Below are positions 1 to 7,550 of a stretch of 64,000 nt of DNA, piece after piece (position 1 is the first letter of the stretch; each line of letters opens with the position of its first letter). A program made the position numbers and the translations under genes. The stretch comes from an uncultured Oscillospiraceae bacterium (GTDB lineage: Bacteria; Bacillota; Clostridia; Oscillospirales; Oscillospiraceae). The stretch is taken from positions 37,497 to 101,496 of the forward strand of contig CATMVA010000007.1 in NCBI GenBank assembly GCA_950075865.1, given 5' to 3'. A model generated the notes under the pieces. The model saw nothing but the letters and a program-made list of their open reading frames with translations. It had not been told where the DNA came from and searched no databases.

Positions 1-1
1 T

Positions 2-478
2 GTGGACTACCGCCACCAGCCCTCCTATGTGCTGCTGGACAACATTGCTGACACCTGCGCCAAGGACCTGCGGGGAGACTGCGGGGTCATGGCCCTGCTT
101 TTCATCACCCTGTGCCGCATCGCCGGCATCCCCTCCAAGTGGCAAAGCGGACTGTCAGTCCACCCAGACAGCGCCGGGTGCCATGATTGGTGCATGTTCT
201 ACGCCGCCCCCCACGGCTGGCTCTACGCCGACCCCTCCTTCGGTTCCGGGGCCCGTCGAAACCTGGAGCCCCATCGCCGCCGGCACTACTTCGGTAGCCT
301 GGACCCCTGGCGGATGGTGGCCAATTCTGCCTTCCAGACCCCCCTCTCCCCCGCCGACCCCTGCTTCCGCCACGACCCCTACGACAACCAGTTGGGGGAG
401 ATGACAGTGGACGGCGTGGGCCTGCTGGGCAGCGAGATGGAACGGACGGTGGAGACATTGGAGTTTACCCTTCTGTAA
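2..478 (+). CDS. Transglutaminase-like domain protein (C-terminal part, 5' end outside window)
   Basis: The reading frame enters from the window edge, so the true start is missing. About 158 residues remain. They carry the transglutaminase-core (papain-like) triad: Cys in RGDCGVMALLF, His in GCHDWCMFYA and Asp in LYADPSFG, in the usual order and spacing. The family includes peptidases and amidases acting on peptide or cell-wall substrates; the substrate here is unknown. The HD-domain gene follows after 10 bp, so the two may be co-transcribed. The assignment to the fold is good, the biochemical role is not known. Confidence 0.75.
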   Translation: MDYRHQPSYVLLDNIADTCAKDLRGDCGVMALLFITLCRIAGIPSKWQSGLSVHPDSAGCHDWCMFYAAPHGWLYADPSFGSGARRNLEPHRRRHYFGSLDPWRMVANSAFQTPLSPADPCFRHDPYDNQLGEMTVDGVGLLGSEMERTVETLEFTLL

Positions 479-488
479 TTGGGAGCGA

Positions 489-1136
489 ATGATGACTGCA
501 GTGATTGAGAAGGCCATCGAGTACGTCAAACAGGTTTTTGCCGGCGATTCCAGCGGACACGATGATTCCCACACCCTGCGCGTCTGGCGCCTGGCTGTGG
601 AAATCGCGGAACAGGAGCACGCAAATATGCAGATCGTGCATCTGGCCGCGCTGCTGCACGATGTGGACGACCGGAAGCTCTCCCCCGAAACCAGCGAGAG
701 CAAGACCCGGGCGACAGCGTTTATGAAAAACAACGGGGTATCCGACGAGGTCAGCGCCGCCGTGCGCCAGATCATCGGGGAGATCTCCTTCGCGGGGACC
801 GATTCCGTCGTACCGGGTACCATAGAGGGGAAGTGCGTTCAGGATGCGGACCGGCTGGATGCCATCGGAGCCATCGGCATTGCACGAGCCTTCGCCTACG
901 GCGGAAGCCGGGGCCGAAAAATCTATGATCCGGACATCAAACCCCTGCTGAACATGAGCAAGGAGGAATATCATCAGAACCAAACCTCCACCAGCATCAA
1001 CCACTTTTATGAAAAGCTGCTGCTTCTGAAGGATATGATGAATACCCCCACCGCCCGAAAAATCGCCGCCCACCGGCAGGCCGTGATGGAGGACTTCCTC
1101 CAGGAATTCCTGGCCGAGTGGAACGGAGAACGGTAA
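489..1136 (+). CDS. HD-domain phosphohydrolase
   Basis: A 215-aa protein with the HD metal-phosphohydrolase signature: an early His in SGHDDSHTLRV, the HD pair in LAALLHDVDD and a later Asp in VQDADRLDAIG. Length and motif order fit the small YedJ/YpgQ-like soluble HD hydrolases, which act on nucleotides or other phosphoesters; the substrate cannot be read from sequence. The start is one of two consecutive ATG codons (489 or 492) behind GGGAG. The gene ends just before a strong bidirectional hairpin and is probably the last gene of the unit starting upstream of the window. Confidence 0.8.
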   Translation: MMTAVIEKAIEYVKQVFAGDSSGHDDSHTLRVWRLAVEIAEQEHANMQIVHLAALLHDVDDRKLSPETSESKTRATAFMKNNGVSDEVSAAVRQIIGEISFAGTDSVVPGTIEGKCVQDADRLDAIGAIGIARAFAYGGSRGRKIYDPDIKPLLNMSKEEYHQNQTSTSINHFYEKLLLLKDMMNTPTARKIAAHRQAVMEDFLQEFLAEWNGER

Positions 1137-1148
1137 TTGCTGCAAAAG

Positions 1149-1184
1149 AAACCGGGGACCTATCAGGGTCCCCGGTTTCTTTTA
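1149..1184. terminator. Bidirectional intrinsic terminator
   Basis: Perfect 12-bp arms (1149-1160 and 1167-1178) around a 6-nt loop, flanked by TTTCTTTT on one strand and AAAAGAAA on the other. It lies between the convergent HD-hydrolase gene and nifU, so it can serve both. Confidence 0.85.
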
Positions 1185-1616
1185 CCCCATGCAGCCCTCA
1201 CAGTGTCCGTCACACCCGGGAAACTGGACTGGGTCGTAAGCAATGCCTCTGCGGTCATAGTAGTCCTTCACCGCCGAGCGAATCGCCTCCTCAGCCAGCA
1301 CCGAACAGTGGAGCTTATGAGCAGGCAGGCCGTCCAGCGCCTCGGTCACCGCCTTGTTGGTGAGCTGGAGCACCTGGGAGAGCGGCTTGCCCTTGATCAT
1401 TTCGGTGGCCATGGAGCTGGAAGCGATGGCGCTGCCACAGCCAAAGGTCTCGAACTTTACATCGGTGACCACATCGTTTTCGATCTTCAGGTAGATTTTC
1501 ATGATGTCCCCGCAGACAGCGTTGCCCACCTCGCCCACGCCGTCCGCATCCTCAATGACCCCCGCGTTCCGGGGATTGCGGAAATGGTCCATCACCTTAT
1601 TGCTGTAAAGTGCCAT
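1182..1616 (-). CDS. nifU: Iron-sulfur cluster assembly scaffold, NifU/IscU type
   Basis: A 144-aa scaffold on which [Fe-S] clusters are built from sulfur supplied by the adjacent NifS. The three conserved cluster Cys are present at about residues 35 (GNAVCGD), 60 (FGCGSAIASSS) and 104 (KLHCSVLAEEA). The C-terminus adds a Cys-rich tail, CDGHCEGCMG, typical of clostridial NifU-like proteins and possibly a metal site. It lies 18 bp downstream of nifS on the same strand and ends in the bidirectional terminator. It is probably controlled with nifS by the divergent Rrf2 regulator. Confidence 0.93.
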   Translation of the reverse strand: MALYSNKVMDHFRNPRNAGVIEDADGVGEVGNAVCGDIMKIYLKIENDVVTDVKFETFGCGSAIASSSMATEMIKGKPLSQVLQLTNKAVTEALDGLPAHKLHCSVLAEEAIRSAVKDYYDRRGIAYDPVQFPGCDGHCEGCMG

Positions 1617-1634
1617 GTTGATTGCCTTCCTTTC

Positions 1635-2819
1635 TTAAAGCACAAATGGATTTTTCCCACTGACCTTGTCCTTCCACAGTGGGGACATCCCCCGGAGATA
1701 CTCCACCACCTGGGGCACCGCCTCCAGAACGGCATCCACGTCGGCGTCGGTGTTCTCCTCAGACAGGGAGAGCCGGAGGGACCCGTGGGCTACCTCATGG
1801 GGCCGTCCGATGGCCAGAAGCACGTGGCTGGGGTCCAGGGACCCCGAGGTACAGGCCGAGCCCGAGGAGGCACAGATGCCCTTGTCGTCCAGCAAAAGAA
1901 GCAGGCTCTCCCCCTCAATGCCCTCGAAGCAGAAATTCACGTTGCCGGGGAGCCGGTTCTCCCGGCCCCCGTTGAGGGCCGAATGGGGAATTTGGGAAAG
2001 CCCGTCGATGAGCCGGTCCCGGAGGGCGGAAACCTTCCGGGCGTTCTCCTCCAGATGGGCACAGGCCTCCTCCAAGGCTGCGGCCATGCCCACGATGGCG
2101 GGGAGGTTCTCGGTGCCCGCCCGCTTGCCCCGCTCTTGGGCGCCCCCCTCGATCAAGCTCACCAAGGATATCCCCCGGCGCGCATAGAGGGCCCCCACTC
2201 CCTTGGGACCGTGGAACTTATGGGCCGAAAGGGAGAGCATATCGATGTTCTGGGCCGCCACGTCAATGGGCAGATGGCCCGCCGCCTGAACGGCGTCGGT
2301 GTGGAAGGGAACCCCCTTCTCCCGGCAGACCGCCCCGATCTTAGCGATGGGCAGGATGGAGCCGATCTCATTGTTGGCATACATCAAGGTCACCAAGGCG
2401 GTGTCCTCTCGGATGGCCTCCGACACTTGCTTGGGCGTAATATTGCCCTTCTCTCCCACGGGAAGGAGATCTACCTCGAAGCCCTCCTGCTTCAGCTTCT
2501 CCAGGGTGTGAAGAACAGCGTGATGCTCAAAGGTCGAAGAGATGATGTGCTTTTTCCCCTTCTTCTCCCCCAGCCAGGCGGCCGAAAGGATGGCCTGGTT
2601 GTCCCCTTCGCTGCCCCCGGAGGTGAAATAAATCTCCTTGGGAGAGGCCCCAATACAGGCAGCCATGCGCTCCCGGGCCCTCCAAAGGTCCTCGGCAGCC
2701 CTCTGCCCGTGAGCATAGAGGCTGGATGGATTGCCCCAATTCTCCGCCATGCAGGCTGTCATGGCCGCCATAGCCGCTTGGCCCGTCTTTGTGGTGGCGG
2801 CGTTGTCCATATAGATCAC
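1635..2819 (-). CDS. nifS: Cysteine desulfurase, NifS/IscS family
   Basis: A 394-aa PLP enzyme that takes sulfur from cysteine for Fe-S assembly. Seen in the sequence: N-terminal [11 protein letters not shown], the PLP-binding lysine in [12 protein letters not shown] (about residue 201) and the persulfide Cys in [10 protein letters not shown] (about 323). Length matches group I NifS proteins. The start has AGGAGG upstream (AAACAGGAGGAAACCGCTGTG; the first codon reads GTG or the adjacent ATG). It heads a two-gene unit with nifU from a clear promoter that overlaps an inverted repeat, and faces the Rrf2 gene divergently. Confidence 0.93.
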   Translation of the reverse strand: MIYMDNAATTKTGQAAMAAMTACMAENWGNPSSLYAHGQRAAEDLWRARERMAACIGASPKEIYFTSGGSEGDNQAILSAAWLGEKKGKKHIISSTFEHHAVLHTLEKLKQEGFEVDLLPVGEKGNITPKQVSEAIREDTALVTLMYANNEIGSILPIAKIGAVCREKGVPFHTDAVQAAGHLPIDVAAQNIDMLSLSAHKFHGPKGVGALYARRGISLVSLIEGGAQERGKRAGTENLPAIVGMAAALEEACAHLEENARKVSALRDRLIDGLSQIPHSALNGGRENRLPGNVNFCFEGIEGESLLLLLDDKGICASSGSACTSGSLDPSHVLLAIGRPHEVAHGSLRLSLSEENTDADVDAVLEAVPQVVEYLRGMSPLWKDKVSGKNPFVL

Positions 2820-2856
2820 AGCGGTTTCCTCCTGTTTTTGATTTTCTGTCCCCTTT

Positions 2857-2884
2857 ATTATAGAACATAAACCTATAAAGTCAA
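2857..2884 (-). promoter_or_regulatory. SigA-type promoter for nifS-nifU
   Basis: On the minus strand, -35 TTGACT (2879-2884), a 16-bp spacer and -10 TATAAT (2857-2862). It overlaps the 7-7-7 inverted repeat at 2870-2890. Confidence 0.75.
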
Positions 2885-2890
2885 TAGGTT
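2870..2890. promoter_or_regulatory. Palindromic operator, probable Rrf2/IscR site
   Basis: A perfect inverted repeat AACCTAT-N7-ATAGGTT covering the -35 box of the nifS promoter, 24 bp upstream of the -35 of the divergent Rrf2 gene. Position and symmetry suit a dimeric repressor. Binding by the neighbouring regulator is inferred. Confidence 0.6.
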
Positions 2891-2913
2891 AATAGGAAAT
2901 TGTGTCCAAGCCC

Positions 2914-2942
2914 TTGCGCACAACCGCAGTTGGGTTTATAAT
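2914..2942 (+). promoter_or_regulatory. SigA-type promoter for the Rrf2 regulator
   Basis: -35 TTGCGC (2914-2919), 17-bp spacer, perfect -10 TATAAT (2937-2942), 29 bp before the chosen ATG. Confidence 0.7.
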
Positions 2943-2971
2943 TGGAACATATCAGACATGGGGGTGGGCAA

Positions 2972-3376
2972 ATGGTCTCCACAAAAGGCCGGTACGCTCT
3001 GCGGGTGATGATCGACCTGGCCCGACAGGAGCCGGGAACGCCGGTCCCGCTGGACCAGATCGCCGGGCGGCAGGGGATCTCCAAAAAGTATCTGGAGCTC
3101 ATTCTGAAAACCCTGGTTCAGAAGGGTTTGCTCAAGGGACAGCGGGGCAAAGGGGGCGGTTACCAGCTTACCCGGCGGCCCGAGGAGTACCCTGTGGGGG
3201 AGATCCTGGAACTCACCGAGGGAACTCTGGCTGTTGTATCCTGTCTGCAGGAGGGTCGATCCTGCGCCCGGCAGAGCGTTTGCGACACCTACCCCATGTG
3301 GTCCCGGTTTGACAGGATGGTTCACGATTTCTTTTACGGCATTACCCTGGCCCAACTGGTTCAGGAAATGGCATGA
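2972..3376 (+). CDS. iscR: Rrf2-family Fe-S regulator (IscR-like)
   Basis: A 134-aa winged-helix regulator beginning MVSTKGRYALRVMIDLA, the standard Rrf2 N-terminus. The start at 2972 is preferred over an in-frame upstream ATG because GGGGTGGG lies directly before it and the family begins here. Three Cys in CLQEGRSCARQSVC match the pattern that binds a [2Fe-2S] cluster in IscR, though the first gap has six residues. Divergent transcription from nifS-nifU and the palindrome between them point to Fe-S-responsive control of that operon. CymR-like cysteine regulation is the main alternative within the family. Confidence 0.85.
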   Translation: MVSTKGRYALRVMIDLARQEPGTPVPLDQIAGRQGISKKYLELILKTLVQKGLLKGQRGKGGGYQLTRRPEEYPVGEILELTEGTLAVVSCLQEGRSCARQSVCDTYPMWSRFDRMVHDFFYGITLAQLVQEMA

Positions 3377-3380
3377 GGCA

Positions 3381-3437
3381 AAAGCAAAAAACAGAACGTA
3401 TTTTCCGGCGCGGAAAATACGTTCTGTTTTTTGCTTT
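3381..3437. terminator. Long bidirectional intrinsic terminator
   Basis: Perfect 28-bp arms (3381-3408 and 3410-3437) around a single central base, A-rich on one side and T-rich on the other. It separates the convergent iscR and galE genes. Confidence 0.9.
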
Positions 3438-3444
3438 GAAGGGT

Positions 3445-4431
3445 TTACCGGTCCCCGTAGCCCTCCGGGTAGCCGGAATGCCAGGTCCAGGCGTCGGCAA
3501 TGATCTCCTCCAGGCCCCTCTTGGGGGTCCAACCCAAAACCTCCCGTGCCCTTTGGTTGGAGGCGATGAGGGTGGGGGGGTCCCCCGGCCGGCGGGGCTT
3601 CATGGTGGCGGGGATGGGCTTTCCGGTCACCTTCCGGGCTGTCTCCACGATCTCCTTTACGCTGTATCCGTCGCCGCTGCCCAGGTTGAAGGGACCGCTC
3701 TCCCCGCCCTTGTCCAGATACTCCAAGGCCAACAGGTGAGCCTCCACCAGGTCCCGGACATGGATGTAGTCCCGGACGCAGGTGCCGTCTGGAGTGGGGT
3801 AGTCATCGCCGTAGAGCTCCAGGGCCTTTTTGCCCAGCGCGGCGGCCAGCACGTTGGGGATCAGATGGGTCTCAGGGAAGTGGTCCTCTCCGATGCCCGT
3901 GTCAGTGTTGGCCCCAGCGGCGTTGAAATACCGCAGGGCGGCATACTTGATGCCGTAGGCCACGTCGCACCATTTGAGAAGCCCCTCAATGGTCAGCTTG
4001 GAGGCCCCGTAGGGGTTGATGGGGTCGGTGCGGTCGCTCTCCACGATGGGCTGCCGCTCGGGCACACCGTAGGTGGAGGCGGTGGAGGAGAAGACGATGC
4101 GCTTCACCCCATGGTTTTTCATGGCGGTGAGGATGCCCACTGCACCTCCCACATTGTTGTTGTAGTATTTCAGCGGGTCCGCCATGCTCTCGGCCACCAG
4201 GGAAAAAGCGGCGAAGTTGATGACCCCGTGGATCTCGTTCTCGGAAAAGACCTTCTCCAGAAACTCTCCGTCCCGCAGGTCCCCGGTGTAGAGCCGGGCC
4301 CCCTTCACGGCCTTGGCATGGCCGGTAGAGAGATTGTCTGCCACCGCCACATCATAGCCCTTCTCCACCAGCAGGGCAACCATGTGACTGCCGATATAGC
4401 CGGCGCCGCCGGCTACCAGAATGGTTTTCAT
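3445..4431 (-). CDS. galE: UDP-glucose 4-epimerase
   Basis: A 328-aa short-chain dehydrogenase fold enzyme interconverting UDP-glucose and UDP-galactose with bound NAD. The Rossmann motif GGAGYIGS is at residues 7-14 and the catalytic YxxxK is in NPYGASKLT; FSSTASTYG and RYFNAAGA blocks are typical of GalE. The start at 4431 is set by AAAGGAGG directly upstream; an in-frame extension of 21 residues lacks a ribosome binding site. It stands alone, with a terminator at its 3' end. Confidence 0.93.
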   Translation of the reverse strand: MKTILVAGGAGYIGSHMVALLVEKGYDVAVADNLSTGHAKAVKGARLYTGDLRDGEFLEKVFSENEIHGVINFAAFSLVAESMADPLKYYNNNVGGAVGILTAMKNHGVKRIVFSSTASTYGVPERQPIVESDRTDPINPYGASKLTIEGLLKWCDVAYGIKYAALRYFNAAGANTDTGIGEDHFPETHLIPNVLAAALGKKALELYGDDYPTPDGTCVRDYIHVRDLVEAHLLALEYLDKGGESGPFNLGSGDGYSVKEIVETARKVTGKPIPATMKPRRPGDPPTLIASNQRAREVLGWTPKRGLEEIIADAWTWHSGYPEGYGDR

Positions 4432-4517
4432 GCTTTGCGTCCTCCTTTCTTGTTCGGACAAACCCATTGTGCCACAAATGGCGGTATTTGGCAACAGAAG
4501 ATTTTCTTAACCTTCCC

Positions 4518-4823
4518 CTACTTCCCCGCCTCCATGGCGTCCAGAAAGGCCAGCAGGCTCCCCTGCTGCCGGGGTGTCAGCTCCCGCACCCGCCGCTCCA
4601 GCCGGTGTTCCGGGGTCTCGTCCTCCCGGGGCTCATCAAAAAAGTCCCGCAGAGACACTCCGAGGGCGTCGCATACCAGAGAGAGGTTCTCCACCGAGAT
4701 CCCCTTCTCCCCCATCTCCACCGCCCGCAGGAAGCTTTGGGACAGGCCGCAGGCGTTGGCCAGCCGGTTGGTAGTCCACTCCTTCTTGATCCTCAGAGCA
4801 GCGATCCGCTTCCCTATCTCCAT
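4518..4823 (-). CDS. XRE-family helix-turn-helix regulator
   Basis: A 101-aa protein with a Cro/CI-type HTH in residues 1-60 (GKRIAALRIKKEW, LANACGLSQSFLRAVEMG) and a charged C-terminal helix. Its target is unknown. It is divergent from the 56-aa gene at 4940, and the AT-rich space between them probably holds both promoters, so auto- or cross-regulation of that pair is plausible. GGGGGAGGG precedes the ATG. Confidence 0.8.
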   Translation of the reverse strand: MEIGKRIAALRIKKEWTTNRLANACGLSQSFLRAVEMGEKGISVENLSLVCDALGVSLRDFFDEPREDETPEHRLERRVRELTPRQQGSLLAFLDAMEAGK

Positions 4824-4939
4824 AAAAATAACCCTCCCCCACTTTCTATAACCATAGCAAAAAAATCTTCCGGTATTTACATCTTTAGATATTTATGCTA
4901 TATTTATAGAGATATATCAGAGAAAGGCGGAACATATTT

Positions 4940-5110
4940 ATGGAAAAAGAACGGGAGGAGCTCCCTCTTGCCCAGCAGGAGGACCCGGACGCCCTGGCCA
5001 GGCAGTACCGGACCTTTGACAGCCAGACCCTGCGCCGGTGGTGCCAGGTCATCGTAGGGCCCCACCGCACGGCCATGGAGACCGTTCTGAAAGAGCGGGG
5101 CGAGGAATAA
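4940..5110 (+). CDS. Small charged hypothetical protein (56 aa)
   Basis: An ATG with GAAAGGCGG ten bases upstream opens a 56-codon frame, beginning MEKEREELPLAQQEDPD and ending LKERGEE. It is acidic at the start, has no membrane segment, and contains one Trp-Cys pair (RRWCQVIVG). Base composition and codon use match the chromosome. It is divergent from the XRE gene and lies just ahead of the pdaB promoter region. It is not recognised. Confidence 0.55.
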   Translation: MEKEREELPLAQQEDPDALARQYRTFDSQTLRRWCQVIVGPHRTAMETVLKERGEE

Positions 5111-5113
5111 GAG

Positions 5114-5144
5114 GTCATAGTTCCTCCTCCCCTCCTCATATACT
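5114..5144 (+). promoter_or_regulatory. Candidate SigE-type sporulation promoter of pdaB
   Basis: GTCATAGT (5114-5121), a 15-bp spacer and CATATACT (5137-5144). This resembles the Bacillus SigE pattern (-35 kmATATT, -10 CATACAhT), with one mismatch in each box. The expected start point falls just before the ribosome binding site GAGGAGGG. No SigA-type promoter was noticed here. The assignment is inferred from consensus only. Confidence 0.4.
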
Positions 5145-5174
5145 TCCCCAGGAAATGACGAGGAGGGTCCCCTA

Positions 5175-5393
5175 ATGAAAAAAATGTTTTTGCTCTCACG
5201 CAAGCGCCTGGCCGTCCTAGGCTGCGCCTTGGCTGCCATCGCCATGTTCTGGGCGGTGAACTCCCCCCTGGTGGTCGGCGCGTCCGCCACCCAGCGGCAA
5301 TTGCCGATTTACTGCGTCCAGCGGGACCAGAAGATGGTGGCCATCTCTTTCGACGCCGCCTGGGGTGATGTTATTTTGCGGCAGGGAATATAA
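5175..5393 (+). pseudogene. pdaB: 5' part of interrupted polysaccharide deacetylase gene (pdaB-like)
   Basis: The N-terminal 63 codons of a PdaB-type deacetylase: a Lys/Arg start, one membrane or signal segment (about residues 10-36), then KMVAISFDAAWG, the first catalytic NodB motif. The frame then runs into element DNA at 5366 and stops after nine foreign residues. GAGGAGGG precedes the ATG. The rest of the gene is at 23182-23771 in the same frame. Joining codon 63 to 23187 gives 257 aa, very close to Bacillus PdaB (254 aa), a spore cortex-maintenance protein. It is listed as broken, but may be rebuilt by excision. Confidence 0.88.
5345..5375. other. attL, left junction of the integrated element
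   Basis: Chromosomal coding sequence meets element DNA at the repeat CCTGGGG (5359-5365). The element side begins TGATGTTATT, whose first six bases are the reverse complement of the last element bases before the right-hand copy (ACATCA). The pdaB reading frame is exact up to this repeat. Confidence 0.85.
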
Positions 5394-5407
5394 GGGGATT
5401 TTTTAAC

Positions 5408-5444
5408 AGCAAGGCAGGAGAGAAAACCCCTCTCCTGCCTTGCT
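5408..5444. repeat. Hairpin just inside attL
   Basis: Perfect 15-bp arms (5408-5422 and 5430-5444) with a 7-nt loop, downstream of the PolC-like gene stop. No U-tract follows on either strand, so it is not a textbook terminator; it may still end or insulate transcription at the element boundary. Confidence 0.6.
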
Positions 5445-5461
5445 TGATGTAGAATGTCATA

Positions 5462-6973
5462 TTAACTCAAAATGCGTATATCGTCACAGCTTGCCGCAAT
5501 CAGGCGGGGATCCTCCACCACGACCTTGTGGCGGTCTGCGGCCTCAAAATAGCAAAACTCTTCCAGCATCTCTTTTGTTGTCCTCAGATAGGGCAAATTG
5601 CACTCATCATACTCCAGCATAACCCGCTCTTCATATGTACTGCGGAATTTGGCTTCATCTTCCGGGCCTAAGAGGGCCACATTCCCCGTTGCACATACGG
5701 GCTTTCCAAGACTCTTCCCTATGGCGAGGATCATCTGAGTGATCTCCCGCAGTTCTTCCCCCGTCGCCATTCGATCATTCTGACGTATAAGGGTTTCACT
5801 ATACGAAACCGGTTGAAGCATAAGATAGTCGTACCACGAGGCCACTTGCTGCAAGACATCCATACTCCCTATCCCGTCTTTCACATACCTCAAAATTCTG
5901 GACTGCAATTCACCCGATTCCGTTCCGCTGCCAATCAAGAGTCCATTGCGCAGCTTATTTACTTCACTTTTCAGTACCGTCGGCTTTCCTCGCATCACTC
6001 TCTGTTGAGAAAGTTCGAGAAGGTAAAGCAGATTTTCCAAGCCCTCCTGGTTCCTCACAAGGATGTTGATTGGTGTTGGGCGCATTTTTCTTGACGGCAG
6101 TTGTCCCACCCGAAGTTTTGCCATCAGGCCATTTATTTCGCTCAATTTTTGAACCTGCAATTCCCGCAGCTGTTCCGCAAACCTCGAAAATAACTGCCCA
6201 ACGAGATATGCCTCCGTGCTGCCCTGATCGGTTTCTATTCCCAAATGGGCACACACCTCTTGAAGCGTGTATTGGGGGAGATCCGGCAGAAGGATCTGTG
6301 CCAGGCCCAGCGTATCGATCCATGCATTTTGGAGTATTTTGCCATTGCGCTGCATCGCTTGGACAAGAAAGTTCTCCGTAAACTCCGCATTATGCGCTAC
6401 CAACGGGCGGTCCCCAATAAAATCCAGGAAGGAACGCAGCACGGCCTCTTCGCTGGGAGCACCCTGAAGCATCTCGTTGGTGATGCCCGTCAATTCCGTA
6501 ATCAGCTCCGGAACCTCGGCTTGGATATAGCTGTGAAAATCCGCAAGTTTTTCTCCCTGCCTCCAAAGCACAGCTGACAGTTCAATGATCCTGTCCATTT
6601 TTGCATTCAACCCCGTAGATTCCAAGCCTATACAAATAACTTCATCCTGTATGGTTTGATTGGACTCCCCATGAAAGGCAGGGCTGGCATCCAGATCATT
6701 TACCATATACAGTTCTGTGCCTCCGATGATTTTCAGCTTGCTTTCCCGGCAGGCTTCCGGCGGCAAAGTCAGCACACTGCGGTCAGTAATGGCAATGGCC
6801 TCCTGCCCCCACGCCTCTGCCGTTTGAATGGCTTGGGCCGCTGAAAGGACAGGAATAATTGGCAGTTCCATCTCGGCGGACTTTGTCGTGTGTACCTGAA
6901 GCTCTATCCGCTTTATTTTTTCTGCATCTGTTCTGCCCGTAGGCCCAGGCAGTATCATTTTAGTAGTGTCCAT
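5462..6973 (-). CDS. PolC-like PHP-exonuclease protein with degenerate active sites
   Basis: A 503-aa protein resembling the N-terminal half of Gram-positive replicative polymerase PolC, without any polymerase domain. Order: PHP first part (IKRIELQVHT, EAIAITDRSV), an inserted DnaQ-like exonuclease (about 100-260), then PHP second part (NGLLIGSGTESGEL, ATGNVALLGPED, YLRTTKEMLEEF). Metal ligands checked are altered: ELHLHT has become ELQVHT, ITDH is ITDR, TGDVH is TGNVA, the exonuclease DxE is GLE and HNAxFD is HNAEFT. It is therefore likely a catalytically dead pseudo-enzyme. The ATG at 6973 has AAAGGAG upstream. It lies downstream of an XRE gene on the same strand. The biological role is unknown. 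Confidence 0.75.
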   Translation of the reverse strand: MDTTKMILPGPTGRTDAEKIKRIELQVHTTKSAEMELPIIPVLSAAQAIQTAEAWGQEAIAITDRSVLTLPPEACRESKLKIIGGTELYMVNDLDASPAFHGESNQTIQDEVICIGLESTGLNAKMDRIIELSAVLWRQGEKLADFHSYIQAEVPELITELTGITNEMLQGAPSEEAVLRSFLDFIGDRPLVAHNAEFTENFLVQAMQRNGKILQNAWIDTLGLAQILLPDLPQYTLQEVCAHLGIETDQGSTEAYLVGQLFSRFAEQLRELQVQKLSEINGLMAKLRVGQLPSRKMRPTPINILVRNQEGLENLLYLLELSQQRVMRGKPTVLKSEVNKLRNGLLIGSGTESGELQSRILRYVKDGIGSMDVLQQVASWYDYLMLQPVSYSETLIRQNDRMATGEELREITQMILAIGKSLGKPVCATGNVALLGPEDEAKFRSTYEERVMLEYDECNLPYLRTTKEMLEEFCYFEAADRHKVVVEDPRLIAASCDDIRILS

Positions 6974-7056
6974 TAAAGAGATCACTCCTTTTATTTTTAC
7001 ACATCTGTTTCTATTTACTACTATCTGTAAGCCTTTGTCAATGGTATCCTAATCAT

Positions 7057-7095
7057 AGCAGATGGGGTAGACAATATATGTCTACCCCATCTGCT
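7057..7095. repeat. Perfect 17-bp inverted repeat between the XRE and PolC-like genes
   Basis: Arms 7057-7073 and 7079-7095 around ATATA. No T-run follows on either strand. It lies in the leader of the PolC-like gene (minus strand), where it could act as an operator for the adjacent XRE protein or as an mRNA structure. Confidence 0.65.
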
Positions 7096-7182
7096 CGAAA
7101 CTCTTGTTATCTCTTGTCAAAATTTTTTAATCTTTTTTGTGGACATCTACTGTCCACCAAATTTAGTATGATTGCCATAAGG

Positions 7183-7419
7183 TCAATTCTCATCAAATTC
7201 TAAAAAGTTGGAAAATGGTATATCTAAAGCCTCCGCAATATCGAAAAGTGTATCCAGTGACAAGGCCTTCATAACATTGGGCGCTTCCAAGTGCCCAATG
7301 AAGGCCGGGGTCAATCCCACCCGCTCGGCCAGCTCCTCCTGGGTCAGTCCCCGGAGCTTGCGGTAGTAAGCTATTTTCAACCCGATTTGACGGTATTTTT
7401 CCACATGAATCTGCTTCAT
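7183..7419 (-). CDS. XRE-family regulator (78 aa)
   Basis: A compact single HTH domain: YRKLRGLTQEELAERVGL followed by TPAFIGHLEAP, ending NFLEFDEN. GGGGGGAT lies upstream of the ATG. It is encoded ahead of the PolC-like gene on the same strand, separated by about 210 bp containing the 17-bp inverted repeat. On the other side it faces the WYL regulator divergently across a 131-bp AT-rich intergenic. It probably controls one or both flanking cargo units; this is inferred from position only. Confidence 0.82.
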   Translation of the reverse strand: MKQIHVEKYRQIGLKIAYYRKLRGLTQEELAERVGLTPAFIGHLEAPNVMKALSLDTLFDIAEALDIPFSNFLEFDEN

Positions 7420-7466
7420 TTGTGTATCCCCCCGCTACTCTTTATGGTATCGGATTCCGATAATAA

Positions 7467-7495
7467 TTGACATGAGCGGGTAGTTATATTATTAT
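7467..7495 (+). promoter_or_regulatory. SigA-type promoter of the WYL operon, with flanking repeats
   Basis: -35 TTGACA (7467-7472), 17-bp spacer, -10 TATTAT (7490-7495). The 9-mer TAGTTATAT occurs twice, at 7481-7489 inside the promoter and at 7506-7514 after it, 25 bp apart. These are candidate binding sites for the WYL or XRE protein. Confidence 0.7.
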
Positions 7496-7550
7496 ATCTT
7501 TTGGATAGTTATATGTGTTTCACAGCACATATGGCGAAGGAGGGAGCTCC

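Noticed and set aside
1137..2870. 577-codon open frame on the plus strand
   Set aside because: It is the antisense of nifU and nifS, which have clear family motifs and ribosome sites. GC-rich codon bias leaves long shadow frames.
3373..4851. 492-codon plus-strand frame over galE
   Set aside because: Starts inside the iscR-galE terminator and runs antisense to galE; no supported product.
5408..5444. Considered as an intrinsic terminator
   Set aside because: The stem is perfect but neither strand has a U-tract after it, so it is listed as a hairpin only.
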